From: Gemmobacter megaterium
Lineage (GTDB): Bacteria; Pseudomonadota; Alphaproteobacteria; Rhodobacterales; Rhodobacteraceae
Assembly: GCF_900156815.1 (NCBI RefSeq)
Contig: NZ_FTOT01000008.1
Span: forward strand, 1-64,000
Length of the DNA stretch: 64,000 nucleotides
Direction of reading: 5' to 3'
In this document: piece after piece, positions 42,960 through 53,500 of the stretch
Numbering within the stretch: position 1 is the stretch's first letter
Layout: every line of letters begins with the position of its first letter
Notes under the pieces: model-generated
Seen by the model: the letters and a program-made list of their open reading frames with translations, nothing else
Told to the model about the DNA's origin: nothing
The model's database searches: none
Program-made: the position numbers and the translations under genes

Positions 42960-43754
42960 TTGGTAATACTAGAGTGGACTAAACCCGGAATATGGATTGA
43001 GGGCATAGACAAAGATGCGGCATGGCGAATCAGCAGGCAAATAGAATGTCTGGAGGGCGCAATCTTAGAGGCAATTGTAACGCTCAATATGTTCGATCAA
43101 GTTCAAGCTTCTAGGCAGAATATGGAGCGCGATAGGGGCGAGTTTGAGGCTCGCAGAAAAATATCCCGCGAAGTAGAAGCGGAATTATTTCCCGACGGCA
43201 TGATGCCAACGGGAATGCCGAATGAGGATTTTGGAGAAGAGTTCGACAAAAGAAGACTTCTTGTGGATGCTAAGGTTCGCCACCAGATGTGGCAGCGCGG
43301 ATTTTTGCCTCAGAGCCTTCTGAGCAAGCCGCCGTTTATCTTTGCGAAAGCGTTCATTCACGCATTGGATTTGTTTGACAAGTTTCTTGAAGACATAGCG
43401 AAGGATCTAGACGCGCCAAATAGCATAAAAGACATTCACAGGAGTTTCCGCGTTTCTCTTCCTGATTTGCGAGGGATTCGCAACTCAATTCAACATTCCG
43501 AAGACCGATCCAAGGGTGAACACTATGGAAAGAAGATAAATCTGAAGAGGGTCGATAAGTCCAAAATCGGCATTGAAGGCACTGCTCTCGTAAATATGGC
43601 CTTGAATGGGAATAAATTTGGCACGACGATGTCTGATGGCCACTACGGTGCAGTAGACGTGTCAGTGCAAACTATCGACGTCCTGCGCAACACACTACTC
43701 GAGGTCTACTCGGCTTTCGAATGGAAAGGTGGGGAAAGGCTCTATCCTAGTTAA
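42960..43754 (+). CDS. HEPN-motif protein in prophage cargo
   Basis: 264 aa if translated from TTG 42960 (gagg eight bases upstream); a TTG at 42894 gives a longer form, but its ribosome site touches the start. Near residue 174 it contains RNSIQH, matching the R-x4-6-H HEPN motif (RNxxxH); HEPN proteins are RNases in many phage-defence and toxin systems. The rest is helical and AT-rich, with segments such as EFEARRKISREVEAELFPDG. No partner is recognised. Motif-based reading only. Confidence 0.6.
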   Translation: MVILEWTKPGIWIEGIDKDAAWRISRQIECLEGAILEAIVTLNMFDQVQASRQNMERDRGEFEARRKISREVEAELFPDGMMPTGMPNEDFGEEFDKRRLLVDAKVRHQMWQRGFLPQSLLSKPPFIFAKAFIHALDLFDKFLEDIAKDLDAPNSIKDIHRSFRVSLPDLRGIRNSIQHSEDRSKGEHYGKKINLKRVDKSKIGIEGTALVNMALNGNKFGTTMSDGHYGAVDVSVQTIDVLRNTLLEVYSAFEWKGGERLYPS

Positions 43755-44098
43755 GTGGCAGCCTCAAATGGGTTTCTGCCCCCTACCAGAAGCTACCTCA
43801 TATTTTTAAAGGCCATACGCTCGCATACTCCTGACGTATTCCGGTCATCCGTGCGACCACAGCGAAGTAGGGCTTTGTCCGCAGATTGTGAGTTCACTTG
43901 CAGCGAGATCTAGCAGTCGCGGCTAATAGCCGTTCCGAGGGGCCAAACCGCTGAATTTGCTCCCAAAGGTGAAAGGCTGCTTTGGGCCGAGCCCAACCTG
44001 CCAAGTTCAGCTTCCCTTTCGTCGCTTAACAGGATGATCTGCTGTCGTAGATTGGCAAGTGGTGTCTTTGGCGTGGCGGCGTCGGGCCCCGAAGGCCT
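43755..44098. other. Gap between cargo and late region
   Basis: About 340 bp between a plus-strand gene end and a minus-strand gene end, that is, converging transcription. No gene or hairpin terminator was recognised. Confidence 0.4.
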
Positions 44099-44587
44099 TC
44101 AGTTGCGCAGCGTTTGCATGAAACGCTCGTGATCGGCGTCCATCTGGCGCATCCGGTCCTGTCCCCACTGCATCCGGTCCTGCCCCCATTGCTGAATCGC
44201 GCCCATACGCTCGCCATGCGTGGCACCCAGCGGGTTCACGCCGGGTGCCATGGGTTGCTGCACCATGCCCTGCACCTGCTGGTAGGTGTTGACCAACTGG
44301 CCATAGGCGTTCTGGTAGTAGGCGCAGGCTTGCTGGTTGCCCTGAACCTGGCAGTCGTAGCCAGCATTCAGCATCGCCAGGCCTTCCTGCTGGACGGCCT
44401 GATGGGCCTGGCAGGCCTGTGGATTGCCCATCTGGCAGTAGGTGCCATAGACCATGGCGAGTTCGCTCAGCGCCTGAACGACCTGCGGGTCGGCGGTCTG
44501 GCGCCAGTGGTCGGCTGACACCTGACCAGAGGTGGTCGCGGAGAGCAAAATCGCAACGAAGGCGGCCCGCGCCGGAAACATGGACAT
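44099..44587 (-). CDS. Secreted Gln-rich protein of the late region
   Basis: 162 aa with a signal peptide (MSMFPARAAFVAILLSATTSGQVSA). The mature part contains repeated Gln/Met/Trp segments such as QQWGQDRMQWGQDRMRQM, which look like a helical repeat. Two Cys pairs are present. No family recognised. It lies at the end of the minus-strand late run, after the spanin/endolysin genes. Possibly an envelope-acting or moron product. Confidence 0.65.
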   Translation of the reverse strand: MSMFPARAAFVAILLSATTSGQVSADHWRQTADPQVVQALSELAMVYGTYCQMGNPQACQAHQAVQQEGLAMLNAGYDCQVQGNQQACAYYQNAYGQLVNTYQQVQGMVQQPMAPGVNPLGATHGERMGAIQQWGQDRMQWGQDRMRQMDADHERFMQTLRN

Positions 44588-44711
44588 GTTGGGATCCCTT
44601 TCCTGAAATCGGCTGACGCAGAAGTTCGCGCCAACAGGCTACGACCGCGCAGATGATTCTGGAAAGCCCGATCTTGGAGGGGGTGGGACGACCGACCGGA
44701 CCAGCTATCAG

Positions 44712-44936
44712 CTAGCAACGCCCGCCATTCCGCAGTGCTAGGCTGACCAAGGTTGCGAGCCGCTTTGTCACTTGATCTGCATCTTTCGCGGCGGCTTCGA
44801 AGCCTGAAGCCAGTTCCTCGCGGCCTGCCGGGCTGCTGACGATTCCCTCTGCCATCCCGAGGATCATTGCCACGGCCGCGTTCCGCGTATCGACGAGCTC
44901 GCGCTCCAGTCGAATAAGTTCTTCTTCCTTCGCCAT
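44712..44936 (-). CDS. Small acidic helical protein
   Basis: 74 aa from ATG 44936, with aggagg six bases before it. It is strongly helical (EELIRLERELVDTRNAAVAMILGMAEGI) and mostly hydrophilic. It may be a coiled-coil subunit. No family recognised. Confidence 0.6.
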   Translation of the reverse strand: MAKEEELIRLERELVDTRNAAVAMILGMAEGIVSSPAGREELASGFEAAAKDADQVTKRLATLVSLALRNGGRC

Positions 44937-44989
44937 ATCGAACCTCCTGCGGGCAACTTGTGTCCGCAGGAGAGATTCGGCAAGTGGGG

Positions 44990-45316
44990 TCAGCGGCATC
45001 CCTTTCTCTGGCGCTCGCTGTCAATTTCCTGAATGTGTCCTTTCGCAACCGCGATTGCTGCCTCTTTGTCGTTGCCGGACATGCTCGAAAGCGGCAGGCC
45101 AAGCAAGAAGACGCCAAGTGCATCGCCGTTTTGCGCGGACTTCTGTTCAGCGCTCAGATTGGTAAGATCGTGGCTGATTTTCAGTCGCTGCTGGGCGAGC
45201 TGGGCGCAGCTTTGTCCCCGGTAGATGCCGGAACCAATATCTACGGCTGCGATTTGATCCGGTGATTTTGCGCACGCTGATGCGAGCAATGCGGCAATGA
45301 TTACAATCTTCTTCAC
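44990..45316 (-). CDS. Small lipoprotein of the late region
   Basis: 108 aa with GTG start at 45316 and ggag upstream. The N-terminus MKKIVIIAALLASACAKS has a lipobox (ASAC), so it should be lipid-modified. The rest includes CAQLAQQRLKISHDLTNLSAEQ, a helical, polar segment. It sits between the small helical gene and the spanins on the same strand. Perhaps an outer-membrane or superinfection-related protein. Confidence 0.7.
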   Translation of the reverse strand: MKKIVIIAALLASACAKSPDQIAAVDIGSGIYRGQSCAQLAQQRLKISHDLTNLSAEQKSAQNGDALGVFLLGLPLSSMSGNDKEAAIAVAKGHIQEIDSERQRKGCR

Positions 45317-45474
45317 GTTCAACTCCAAGTTGGCAGAGACAAGAGTTCACGCATTCGTGAGTTTGTAAAGATCAAGATTTCACCACGCATGAGAAAGCGG
45401 CGACGCGCAGTCCAGAGGCATGTGGATGAGAGGAACGGCTCCGAATCCAGCCGCCGGTGCGAGCCAGCAGCAAT

Positions 45475-45723
45475 CTAGTGGCTACCGACTTGCACCCACC
45501 CTGCCAGCCCGGCCTGACGGCTGCCACAGGCGCGCAAGGCTGCTCGGTCGCGGCCCCAGAACACCTCCACCTCCTGATCGGTCAAGCTGCGCTCTGGCAG
45601 TGCCACCGGCACGGCACAGGGCAGGATCAGGCTGGGCGGCGGGGCGTGCCGCGGGGCATCAGTAGCGGTTGAGCCGCAGGACGCGACCAGCAGGCAGGCC
45701 GCAGCCAGTTGCAGGGTCCGCAT
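45475..45723 (-). CDS. Rz1-like outer-membrane lipoprotein (o-spanin)
   Basis: 82 aa from ATG 45723. The N-terminus ends LLVASC before GS, a lipobox after a hydrophobic stretch. The mature part is proline-rich and short, as in o-spanins. Its first 65 bp lie within the 3' end of the Rz-like gene in a different frame, the classic overlapping arrangement. Together the two join inner and outer membranes and disrupt the envelope at the last step of lysis. Confidence 0.75.
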   Translation of the reverse strand: MRTLQLAAACLLVASCGSTATDAPRHAPPPSLILPCAVPVALPERSLTDQEVEVFWGRDRAALRACGSRQAGLAGWVQVGSH

Positions 45724-45967
45724 GGGCCATGTCCTCCAGTTGTCGTGCAAGCTCTGCCGCCTGTGCCTCGGCCATCAGCCGGTCTGCCTCGATCGCTGCC
45801 GCTGCATGGGCAGCCTCCAGGGCCTCGGCCTGCACCCTTGCAAGTGCGGCAAGATGGCGATCCTCCGCAGAGCCTGCCCCGAGGCGCCAGCCCGTGCCGA
45901 ACGCGCTGACGAGGCAGGCCAACGCGGCCAGGATGAACCAGGGGTTGGGCAGCATCCGCAACATCAT
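45659..45967 (-). CDS. Rz-like inner-membrane spanin (i-spanin)
   Basis: 102 aa with an N-terminal membrane helix (about 9-29) and a long alpha-helical, alanine/glutamate-rich periplasmic stretch (ALARVQAEALEAAHAAAAIEADRLMAEAQAAEL) that would form the spanin coiled coil. It overlaps the endolysin gene by 4 bp at the start and the Rz1-like gene in its 3' part. Its role is fusion of envelope layers at lysis. Confidence 0.75.
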   Translation of the reverse strand: MMLRMLPNPWFILAALACLVSAFGTGWRLGAGSAEDRHLAALARVQAEALEAAHAAAAIEADRLMAEAQAAELARQLEDMAHADPATGCGLPAGRVLRLNRY

Positions 45968-46599
45968 GGCCGTCCCAGCCAGTCCGGGACGAAGAAGCCG
46001 GGACAGCCCTTCGCCGCATATTCATTGTGCCCGCTGACGCGCGTGATCCGGGTTCGGCCGGAAATGGCTGCGATCTGCTGGCGCAGCGTCACGGCCTGCT
46101 CAGGGGTGAAGTGACGTTCGAAGCTGTCCGATGCGGCGGCTTCATGTCCGCCGATCAGGCAGATGCCGATGCTGCCCTGATTGCGCTCGACCACATGCGC
46201 CCCGATCTGGGTCTCGGGCCGACCGGGCAGGATCAGACCATCGCGCCCGATGATCCAGTGATAGCCGATGTCGCGCCAACCATTGCCCTGAACATGCCAG
46301 CGGCGGATCTCTGCAACCTGTTCCAACAGGGGGCGGCCCGCCATCCAATCGGGCAAGGTTGCCGCGCAATGTACCACGATTTCCTCGACGGGATAGCGTG
46401 CTGCACCTTGATAGAGGACAGAGGCCGTTTTCGCGGCCAGGGGCGCCGGTGCAGATTGCCCGTTCTCCCGCCCCCAGGCAGCCACCGCCGACGCGGTACG
46501 ATTGCCCCAGAGGCCGTCAACCGGACCGGGATCGAACCCCGCAGCAGTCAGGAGCCCCTGCAAGGCCTTGATGGCATCTTTCGTCAGAACGGCAGACAC
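45964..46599 (-). CDS. Endolysin: PGRP/T7-lysozyme-like amidase with PG-binding domain
   Basis: 211 aa from GTG 46599. The N-terminal peptidoglycan-binding domain (about 8-63) has ALQGLLTAAGFDPGPVDGLWG. The C-terminal N-acetylmuramoyl-L-alanine amidase carries H77, Y113, H191, K197 and C199 in the order of T7 lysozyme (zinc His, Tyr, His, Lys, Cys). It should cut the amide bond between MurNAc and L-Ala. No signal peptide, so holins or another route must release it. It is coupled to a tiny preceding gene by a 16-bp overlap. Confidence 0.92.
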   Translation of the reverse strand: MSAVLTKDAIKALQGLLTAAGFDPGPVDGLWGNRTASAVAAWGRENGQSAPAPLAAKTASVLYQGAARYPVEEIVVHCAATLPDWMAGRPLLEQVAEIRRWHVQGNGWRDIGYHWIIGRDGLILPGRPETQIGAHVVERNQGSIGICLIGGHEAAASDSFERHFTPEQAVTLRQQIAAISGRTRITRVSGHNEYAAKGCPGFFVPDWLGRP

Positions 46600-46715
46600 A
46601 GTTTCACCCCCAGATAGATTGCGATGACAGCCCCGGCAAAAATCCAGGCCCGCGCTTCCTCGCGCAGGGCGCATTGGATCGGGCTGGATGGCTTACGCTC
46701 CACGGTCTTGCCCAT
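46584..46715 (-). CDS. Small single-helix membrane protein, holin or lysis candidate
   Basis: 43 aa starting MGKTVERKPSSPIQCALREE. One membrane helix near the C-terminus (WIFAGAVIAIYLGVKLCL). gagg lies five bases before the ATG. Its 3' part overlaps the endolysin gene and its start overlaps the preceding holin-like gene by 23 bp. In a lysis cassette this is a likely accessory holin, antiholin or pinholin. Confidence 0.6.
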   Translation of the reverse strand: MGKTVERKPSSPIQCALREEARAWIFAGAVIAIYLGVKLCLPF

Positions 46716-47085
46716 CCCCACCTCCCGATGTGTGCTGGCGCCCCCGCGCCTCGATGACGGCAATGACGATCTTTGCGCCGCTGATCCCCATCATCCCTGC
46801 GATGAATCCGGCCATGGCCTGGGAGTCGCCACTCTCCGGCGACACGCCGGGCAAGAGCCCGATAGCCGCCAGAACCAGCGGCCAGAGGTAGCTGCCCACC
46901 AGAATGCCGGTGAAGACGGACAGGATGCCTTCGCGGATCCGCTTGCGTTCCGAGGCCAGCCAGCGAACGAGGCCGCCAGCCCCGGAAGCTACGACAATGC
47001 GGCCGGCCTCGCCGCTCAGCCAGGCGATGGCGCCGGCACCCAGCACCAGAAAGTCGTTCAGGACGGGGAGGAGATGATCAGGCAC
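46693..47085 (-). CDS. Holin-like membrane protein
   Basis: 130 aa with about three hydrophobic helices (about 12-32, 58-80 and 90-112) and a charged, glycine-rich C-terminal tail. Position between a transglutaminase-like gene and the endolysin indicates a holin, the pore former that lets the endolysin through. The family is not certain. It overlaps the upstream transglutaminase-like gene by 8 bp. Confidence 0.6.
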   Translation of the reverse strand: MPDHLLPVLNDFLVLGAGAIAWLSGEAGRIVVASGAGGLVRWLASERKRIREGILSVFTGILVGSYLWPLVLAAIGLLPGVSPESGDSQAMAGFIAGMMGISGAKIVIAVIEARGRQHTSGGGDGQDRGA

Positions 47086-47479
47086 GGCGCAGCCCCTTTA
47101 CGACTGCCCCGGCCAGAAACAGCGGCAACACATAGGGCAGTCGGCGCCGAAGGCGTCGCGGGCCGAACATGGGATGGATGTTGCAAATCCAGCCCCGACC
47201 ACGCACCCACAGCGCGGCATGGGCGGTGCCACGGTCGGTCCTGCCGACCCACAGCGCCATCCGCAGCACGGCGATATTGAGGATCAATCTCCACCAGGAC
47301 CGCTGGCTGAGGATCCATGCGGCTGTCAGTGCGAAATCATCGCAGTCACCGATCAGCGGCCCATCCTCTGCATCGAGGATGGTCCAGCGATCCGTGGCTT
47401 CGGCCTGATAGCGGAACCGCAGACGAAGATCGTCCAGAGGATCGACCCAATCTGCGCGGGGGGGAATATGCGACGGCAT
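47078..47479 (-). CDS. Transglutaminase-like Cys protein of the late region
   Basis: 133 aa. A cysteine in GDCDDFALTAAWIL (C46) and a histidine in GTAHAALWV (H87), followed by GWICN, form the Cys/His layout of papain/transglutaminase-like folds. It may be a peptidase or an envelope or virion modifier. The C-terminal third is basic and hydrophobic. It lies directly downstream of the giant gene. Confidence 0.6.
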   Translation of the reverse strand: MPSHIPPRADWVDPLDDLRLRFRYQAEATDRWTILDAEDGPLIGDCDDFALTAAWILSQRSWWRLILNIAVLRMALWVGRTDRGTAHAALWVRGRGWICNIHPMFGPRRLRRRLPYVLPLFLAGAVVKGLRRA

Positions 47480-47569
47480 TCGGACTCCTGCGTGTCATGC
47501 CCGAAGGCACGTCCCGCGCACGTCCTATGCGTCGATTGACCCACACATACCAAATCTGGATGCGGCCCG

Positions 47570-50500
47570 CTAGTTGAAGATTGCCGGTGCCCTTTCGCTC
47601 CTGATCCGGTCGTTCAGCTTCGGGTTCAGCGAGACGCCGAACTCGTTGCGCTCGCTGGCCCGGATGCGCCCCAGCATCGACTGCCGCAGGGTGTCCGATG
47701 TGATCGGATATTCGGGGTAGCGCATGTTGAAGTCGCGGATTGCGTCGATCACGCCTTCCGGGATCGGCTGGCCCGACCGAAGGGCATCGCCTGCCTCACG
47801 GTGCAAGGATTTGCGCTCATCGGTGATGCGGCGCTCGACATTCCTCAGCCGGTTGTTGATCCGATACCGCTCGGCCAGTTGCGCGGGTGTGAAGCCGCTG
47901 GCCTGCATGATCGCCTGATACGGGCTGACATCCTCGATCAGCGGATCGCCGTTGCGAGTGATTGCACCCTCGGTGCTGAACCTGCCAGCCTTCATCAGGT
48001 CGCGCACGGCCTTGGGCACTGCCGCCTCGATCCCGCGCCACCAGTCCCCATCTCCGATGTAGTCGAGCCCTCGATAGAACCCCAGGGGAATGCCCGCGAC
48101 CGGCCCAAGCAGTTCGCGCATATGGGCGTCGTAGAGATCCTGCCCCTCCAGATCGCGGTCATCCCCGCGGAACCACAGGTTTGGCATCCCGACACGCTCC
48201 GTCAGATCGGCGCCCAGAACCCGGCCAGGTACGCCGCTCATGGCCATGCCCATGGCATAGTTCCAGGCCGCCACGCCGGGGGTGTCGCCCTCCATCAGCA
48301 AGGCATCCTGCAACCATTCCTCGGCATCGTCGCCCCCACCGGGGAAGAAGGCGCCAAGAAGCATCATCAGCAGGCCATAGCCCCATGTGCCGCGAATACC
48401 GGCATGGGCCATCATGGATAGGGTGATGCCGATCAACTGCGACCGGGCTTCTGCGCGTTCCTGCTTGCTGGCCCCGTGCAGTGATTGATGGGTATCGCGG
48501 AACAGCCGCCACAGCATGTTGACCACGAAGTTCTTCATGCTGGTCACGATGCGCGCCAGATCCCCTTGCATTGCGCGGGGACGGCTGCTGGACTGGTAGT
48601 CGAAATGCACCTCCCACGTCATGTCGGCTGCGGCATCGATCGCTGCCAGCCCGCTCAACCCGTCCGCTTTGGCCAGCCGGTAGCCCGCAAGGAATGTCAC
48701 CTCCCGGTTCAGGCGTTCGGCATGGTGGAACATCCAGCCGATCTTGCGCATGACGCGCTCACGCACCGCACTGTATTCCACGCCGGTTTCGGCCACGGCA
48801 GCAAGATCATGCGCCTGGGTCTTGTCGATGGTGCCCCGGCGATAGGCCTCGTTCAGCGCATCGCGTTCGTCTTGTGCCAGTCCTTCGGCATTGGCCGCGC
48901 TCCATGTCTCGCGCCAGTTGGCGCCGCGACCCTTGGAAAAGTCGCGCAATGCCCGCGCCAGTTCCGCTGATACGCCAGAGACGCCCGCCTTCCTGAACCG
49001 TGTCGCCATCAACGGGATGCCCACCACGGTCGTTTGCGTCAGGTTGGCGACCGCCGCCGCCGGTGTTGCGCCAAGATACCAGATGAAGGCGAGGTTGGTC
49101 AGGCCAGCCGCCCAGGCACTGGTCAGGGGCTCCATGGTGAAGTCGTGGCGGCGTTGCATTTCCCGCACAACTGCCCCCATCCGGTTCGGATTGTCCGATT
49201 TGCGCGCCTCAAGCTCGGCCTCGTCCATGTGATCTTCCAGCAGGATGCCGTATTTGAGACGGGCAAGCTGGTGCGCGCCATGGAACATGTGCTTGCCAAA
49301 GGCGCGATAGGCATCGCGGTTATAGCCAGCACGCCCCTTGCGATGGACCTTCGAGGTGCGGATCGAGCTATCCGGCAAGGTTTCCAACCACCGCTGCCAG
49401 ACCGCATCCATCACTTCGAAATTGGCCCCGGACTCGGCCAGCACCTTTTCCACATCGGCAACGAAGGTGGGATCGACCTGTGACCGTAGCGCGCCCTTGT
49501 TCGAGACCAGACCATGCTGGACGCGACCGGGATGCAGTGCCTCCTGTTCACGAACGAACGCCTGCTGCTGGCTCTCGCGCTCGAAGCGGGAGAAGGACAT
49601 CACCTCGCCTTGCTCGTTGCGCACGGTGACAAAGTAGTCACCAAAGCGCGCCAAGGGCACATAAGGCCCCTTCATCCGGTTCTGTTCGAACATCTTGCGC
49701 AGGGCCGTCAGGCGTGCCCGCGCCGCAAATCCACCGCGCGCCTTCACCGCATCCAGCTTTGCCTGTGCCTCTGCCAGCGCATCGGTTTTTTCCTGCCCGG
49801 TCAGACCCTCATCCTGAATCCGCCGGGCTTCCTTGTGGAAGGCGCGCTCGGCGCGCTTCAACCCGATCCGCGTTGCGTTTTGCAGGTTCTCCATCACCGC
49901 CTTGTCGAAGTCGTCCGCAATGGCGGTGTATTCGGCCAGCACCTTGCCATACATCGCCTTGAATGGCTCGGGCAGCGCATCATAGGCCCGCTTCAACTCC
50001 ATGTGGGCCTCGGCTTTGCGGGCCGCGGCCTCCAGCGTGGCGCGTGCCCATGCCTCGGCACTGTCCCCGCGCCGGGACAGTTCCTCGCGCGCCCGTTGCA
50101 GCCAGACATGATCGGAGGGCAAAGGCTTGGAGGGATCGACCCCGGCCAGCGTGGCGCGGTGCATGAGGTCCATCATGTCGTCATTCGCCCTCGGGTCTTT
50201 GCGCCGCAGATCCAGCCATTCCTGCGCCACGGCATCCGCTCGGCCATGCCAGGCATTGCGCAAGGCATCCATTTCCTCCTTGGTCCGCAGATAGGCCCGC
50301 GCCGACACCAATCGCTTGCCAAGCTCCATGAACAGCGGGCGGCCCGGTACCAGCGAGAGCAGGTTGTATTCGCCATCGCGCCCCTTGCCGACCATGGCGT
50401 CGGTCAGGATCGAGGACACGAAGGCACCGGGTTCCTTCCAGTGGTGACTGCCAATCAGGCCCTTGGCCTTCGCTCCGCTGCGCATCAGGGCATCGCGCAT

Positions 50501-53500
50501 TTCGCGGTCATCCATCCGCCCGGCACCCGGCCCATCCGGCCCGCGCCCGCCGACTGTGCCGCCCGCGATCCGCTCCATCACCAACGCAGGGGACACAAAG
50601 CCTTGACCGCGCAGCCCGGACGCAATGGCTTGCAGGAATCCCCGCACCTTGTTGAAGATCCGCGCCAAGGGCCCAGCCGCATCGCGTGCAGTCGCCCATT
50701 CACGGTACATCTCGGCAACCGCCTCTTCGATCTGCACCGAAGTGACCTTGTCGCCATAGGCCCGCTCGACACGCGCCATCAGATCGGCATCGACCCGTGC
50801 AGCCCGGACCAGCGCCCGCCATTCCTCGGCGGTGAACAGGCCATAGGGCTGGCCCCACAGGTCGGGATCGCGCAAGGCATGGACAATCTCATGCCGCATG
50901 ACTCCGCGCGCATCCCGCGCCGCCGGGTTCAACTCGATCAAGGCCCCGCGCTGACGGCCCTGGATCGGTACGCCCGACGCCCCCAGCAGCCCGCGCACGA
51001 CACGTGGCGTCACCTTGCCAGCCAGACCGGCCGCCGCAACCTCGGCCTCGGCCATCCGCGCAATGTCGCGCAGGGAATCCACCGGCACGGCGGCGGCGTT
51101 GATTTTCGGTGGTGCAAGCTGTAGGTTCAGCGTGTCGGCGCCGATTTGTAATTCTGGCTCCACGCGGGTCTCCCGCGCGTCCATCTGGCCTTGTGCCGGG
51201 GCGCCGATATTGCCGCCCAAGTTCAGGTCATAGAACATCCTGCCGTTGTCCATCTCGCGGATGACGATATGGATGGGCTCTTGGCGGCCGGCGACAGAAA
51301 CCTGAGCCTGGAAATAGTGAATCTTGCGGACATGCGCGCGGCCGAAGCGGTCCTCGGACTCGCCGGTTTTCTCCGCGCTTGCGACGATCTGTTCCAGCGC
51401 AGGCACGGCCCGCAGCAGATAGTCGAGCGGCTTCCCGCCGATCTTGCCCGCAGCGGCGCGCGTGAACGACACCTCCCAGCCCGTGGAAGTGTTCGTGACC
51501 TTCCTGCCTTGCAGGTTGTCGCGATACCACGCACGCGCCTTGCGTTGCAGATCAAGCATGTCCTCCCACGGCCCGAGTTCGTCGCCGGTCAGGCGCGCGG
51601 CAGGTTCCTGATCATCAAAGCGGGATTCCTTGGCCTCGTCAGGCGCGTTCTCCGCCAGAAGGGCGCCTTCCAGTGCATCGACCTTTTCTGCCAGTTCGTT
51701 CAGCTTGTCCTGGTCTGCAAACCCTTTCAGCTTTGCCAGACCTTCCATCACATCGGCGCGCTCGCGCTCGCGCCGGGCAATATCGGCCTCGATCCGGCGC
51801 GGCGTGGCCTCGATCTTGGACAATGCCCCTTCGACCTTCCGGGCCATGCCAACCGGATCCTCGGACCAGCCAACCATGACCTCGTTGTCGCGTGGCAGGG
51901 CGATATAGTAGGTCACGGCATTCATCGCGTGCGACACTTCGATGTGCAGCGGAAAGCCGGAAACGGTTCCGACCTTATCCTGATGTCTGAAACCCGTCCC
52001 GGCCAAGGCGTCCTCTGCGGCGCTGATCAGATCGGCGCCGAACTCCTTGCGCTCGGTATAGGTCTTGCCGCCCATGCGCGCCTCGAAGGCATCGCCTGAC
52101 AGGTCTTGTACCTTGGCGGCTTGCGGCTGCCAGAAGGTCAACTCCTCACGGTCCATTGCAATGGCGCGGCCCAGTCCGCGCGCCTTCGCCTCCATCTGCT
52201 GGCGTTCGCGCACCGCTGCCCCGGCCCGGCGCTGCAACTTGTCGCGCTCCGCCCGCAACTCGGTCAGTTCCAGCACCCGAGGATCGGCGGTGGACATGGC
52301 TTTGGCTTGCTCATACTGGCTGGCCTCGCCAAGATCCTCCATGTCGCGCACATTGGGATCGCCACGGAAGAACCCTTCGATGAACCCGGCCTTGCGCGCC
52401 ATCATTTGCCACATGGTCGCGTCGTAGGTACCCTTGGCCGAGTAATCGAGGATTTCGATTTCCCGGTTCATGTTGCCCTGCCGGATGCCGCGACCATTTC
52501 TCTGCTCGTCGTCGGCAGGGAACCACAACGGATCAAGGTTGTGGATCGCCGTGATGCGCCGTTGTGCATTGACGCCCGTGAACAGGGTCTTGGAACCGAT
52601 CAGGATCCGTTTCTTGCCCTCGTTCATGTCATTGAACGCCCGCTGCTTGCGCGCATCGGATGTCAGATTCTCGGCCAGGATGATTTCGTCGGCTGGCACG
52701 CCCATGGCCACCAGTTGCGCCTTGATGAAGCGGTGAACCGAGAAGGACGGGTTGTGTTTCGACGGGTTCACGCCAAGGGTCGAGAACACCATTTGCGTGG
52801 TCGGGCCACGCATCAACGGTTCGTCGGTGTAGCCACCTTCCTTCTTCACCCCGTAAAGTGGGGCGTCGGCGCCTTCTTTCCAGCGGCGGTAGATGTTGTT
52901 GATCATCCGCTCCAGCTTGGAGTTGTTCTCGCCGGCGCTGGGGTCGACAAGGCGCATGTCGATGGCTGCAAGGCGACCATCGTTGATGACCGACAACAGG
53001 ATGTCGTCACCCTTCTTCACCGGCCCCTTCCGATTTTCGATCATGCGCATCCGCGCGCCCAACTGCTGCTGGTACGCCTTCAGCTCGGGCGAAGCCTCCA
53101 CCACGATCAGGTTGCGCTTGCCATCTTTCAGCGCAGGCCGGGTCACGTACTGTTCAAGGTCTTTCGACGACACCACATCCATGACCTGCCGCACCATGAG
53201 CGACAGTTCCGGGGTGTTCACGAACTTGGCGAAGCGCGTGACCAGCTTGTACCCCCCATCGGGGGCTTGCTCCAAGGCGTTCTCCGTGGTGCCGAAGGTG
53301 GCTGCCCAGGAATCGAAGGCCGAGATGTTGCGATCATCCAGCGCCTGCGGCTGCAAGTACCGGCTGATCGAATAGAGTTCCGCCATCGTGTTGGTAATGG
53401 GCGTGCCGGATGCCAGTACCAGACTGCGCCCCGGATTGCGTTGTGCAAGCGAGCGGGTCTTGATGAACAGGTCCATCGACTGTTGCGAGCCCTGCGGATC

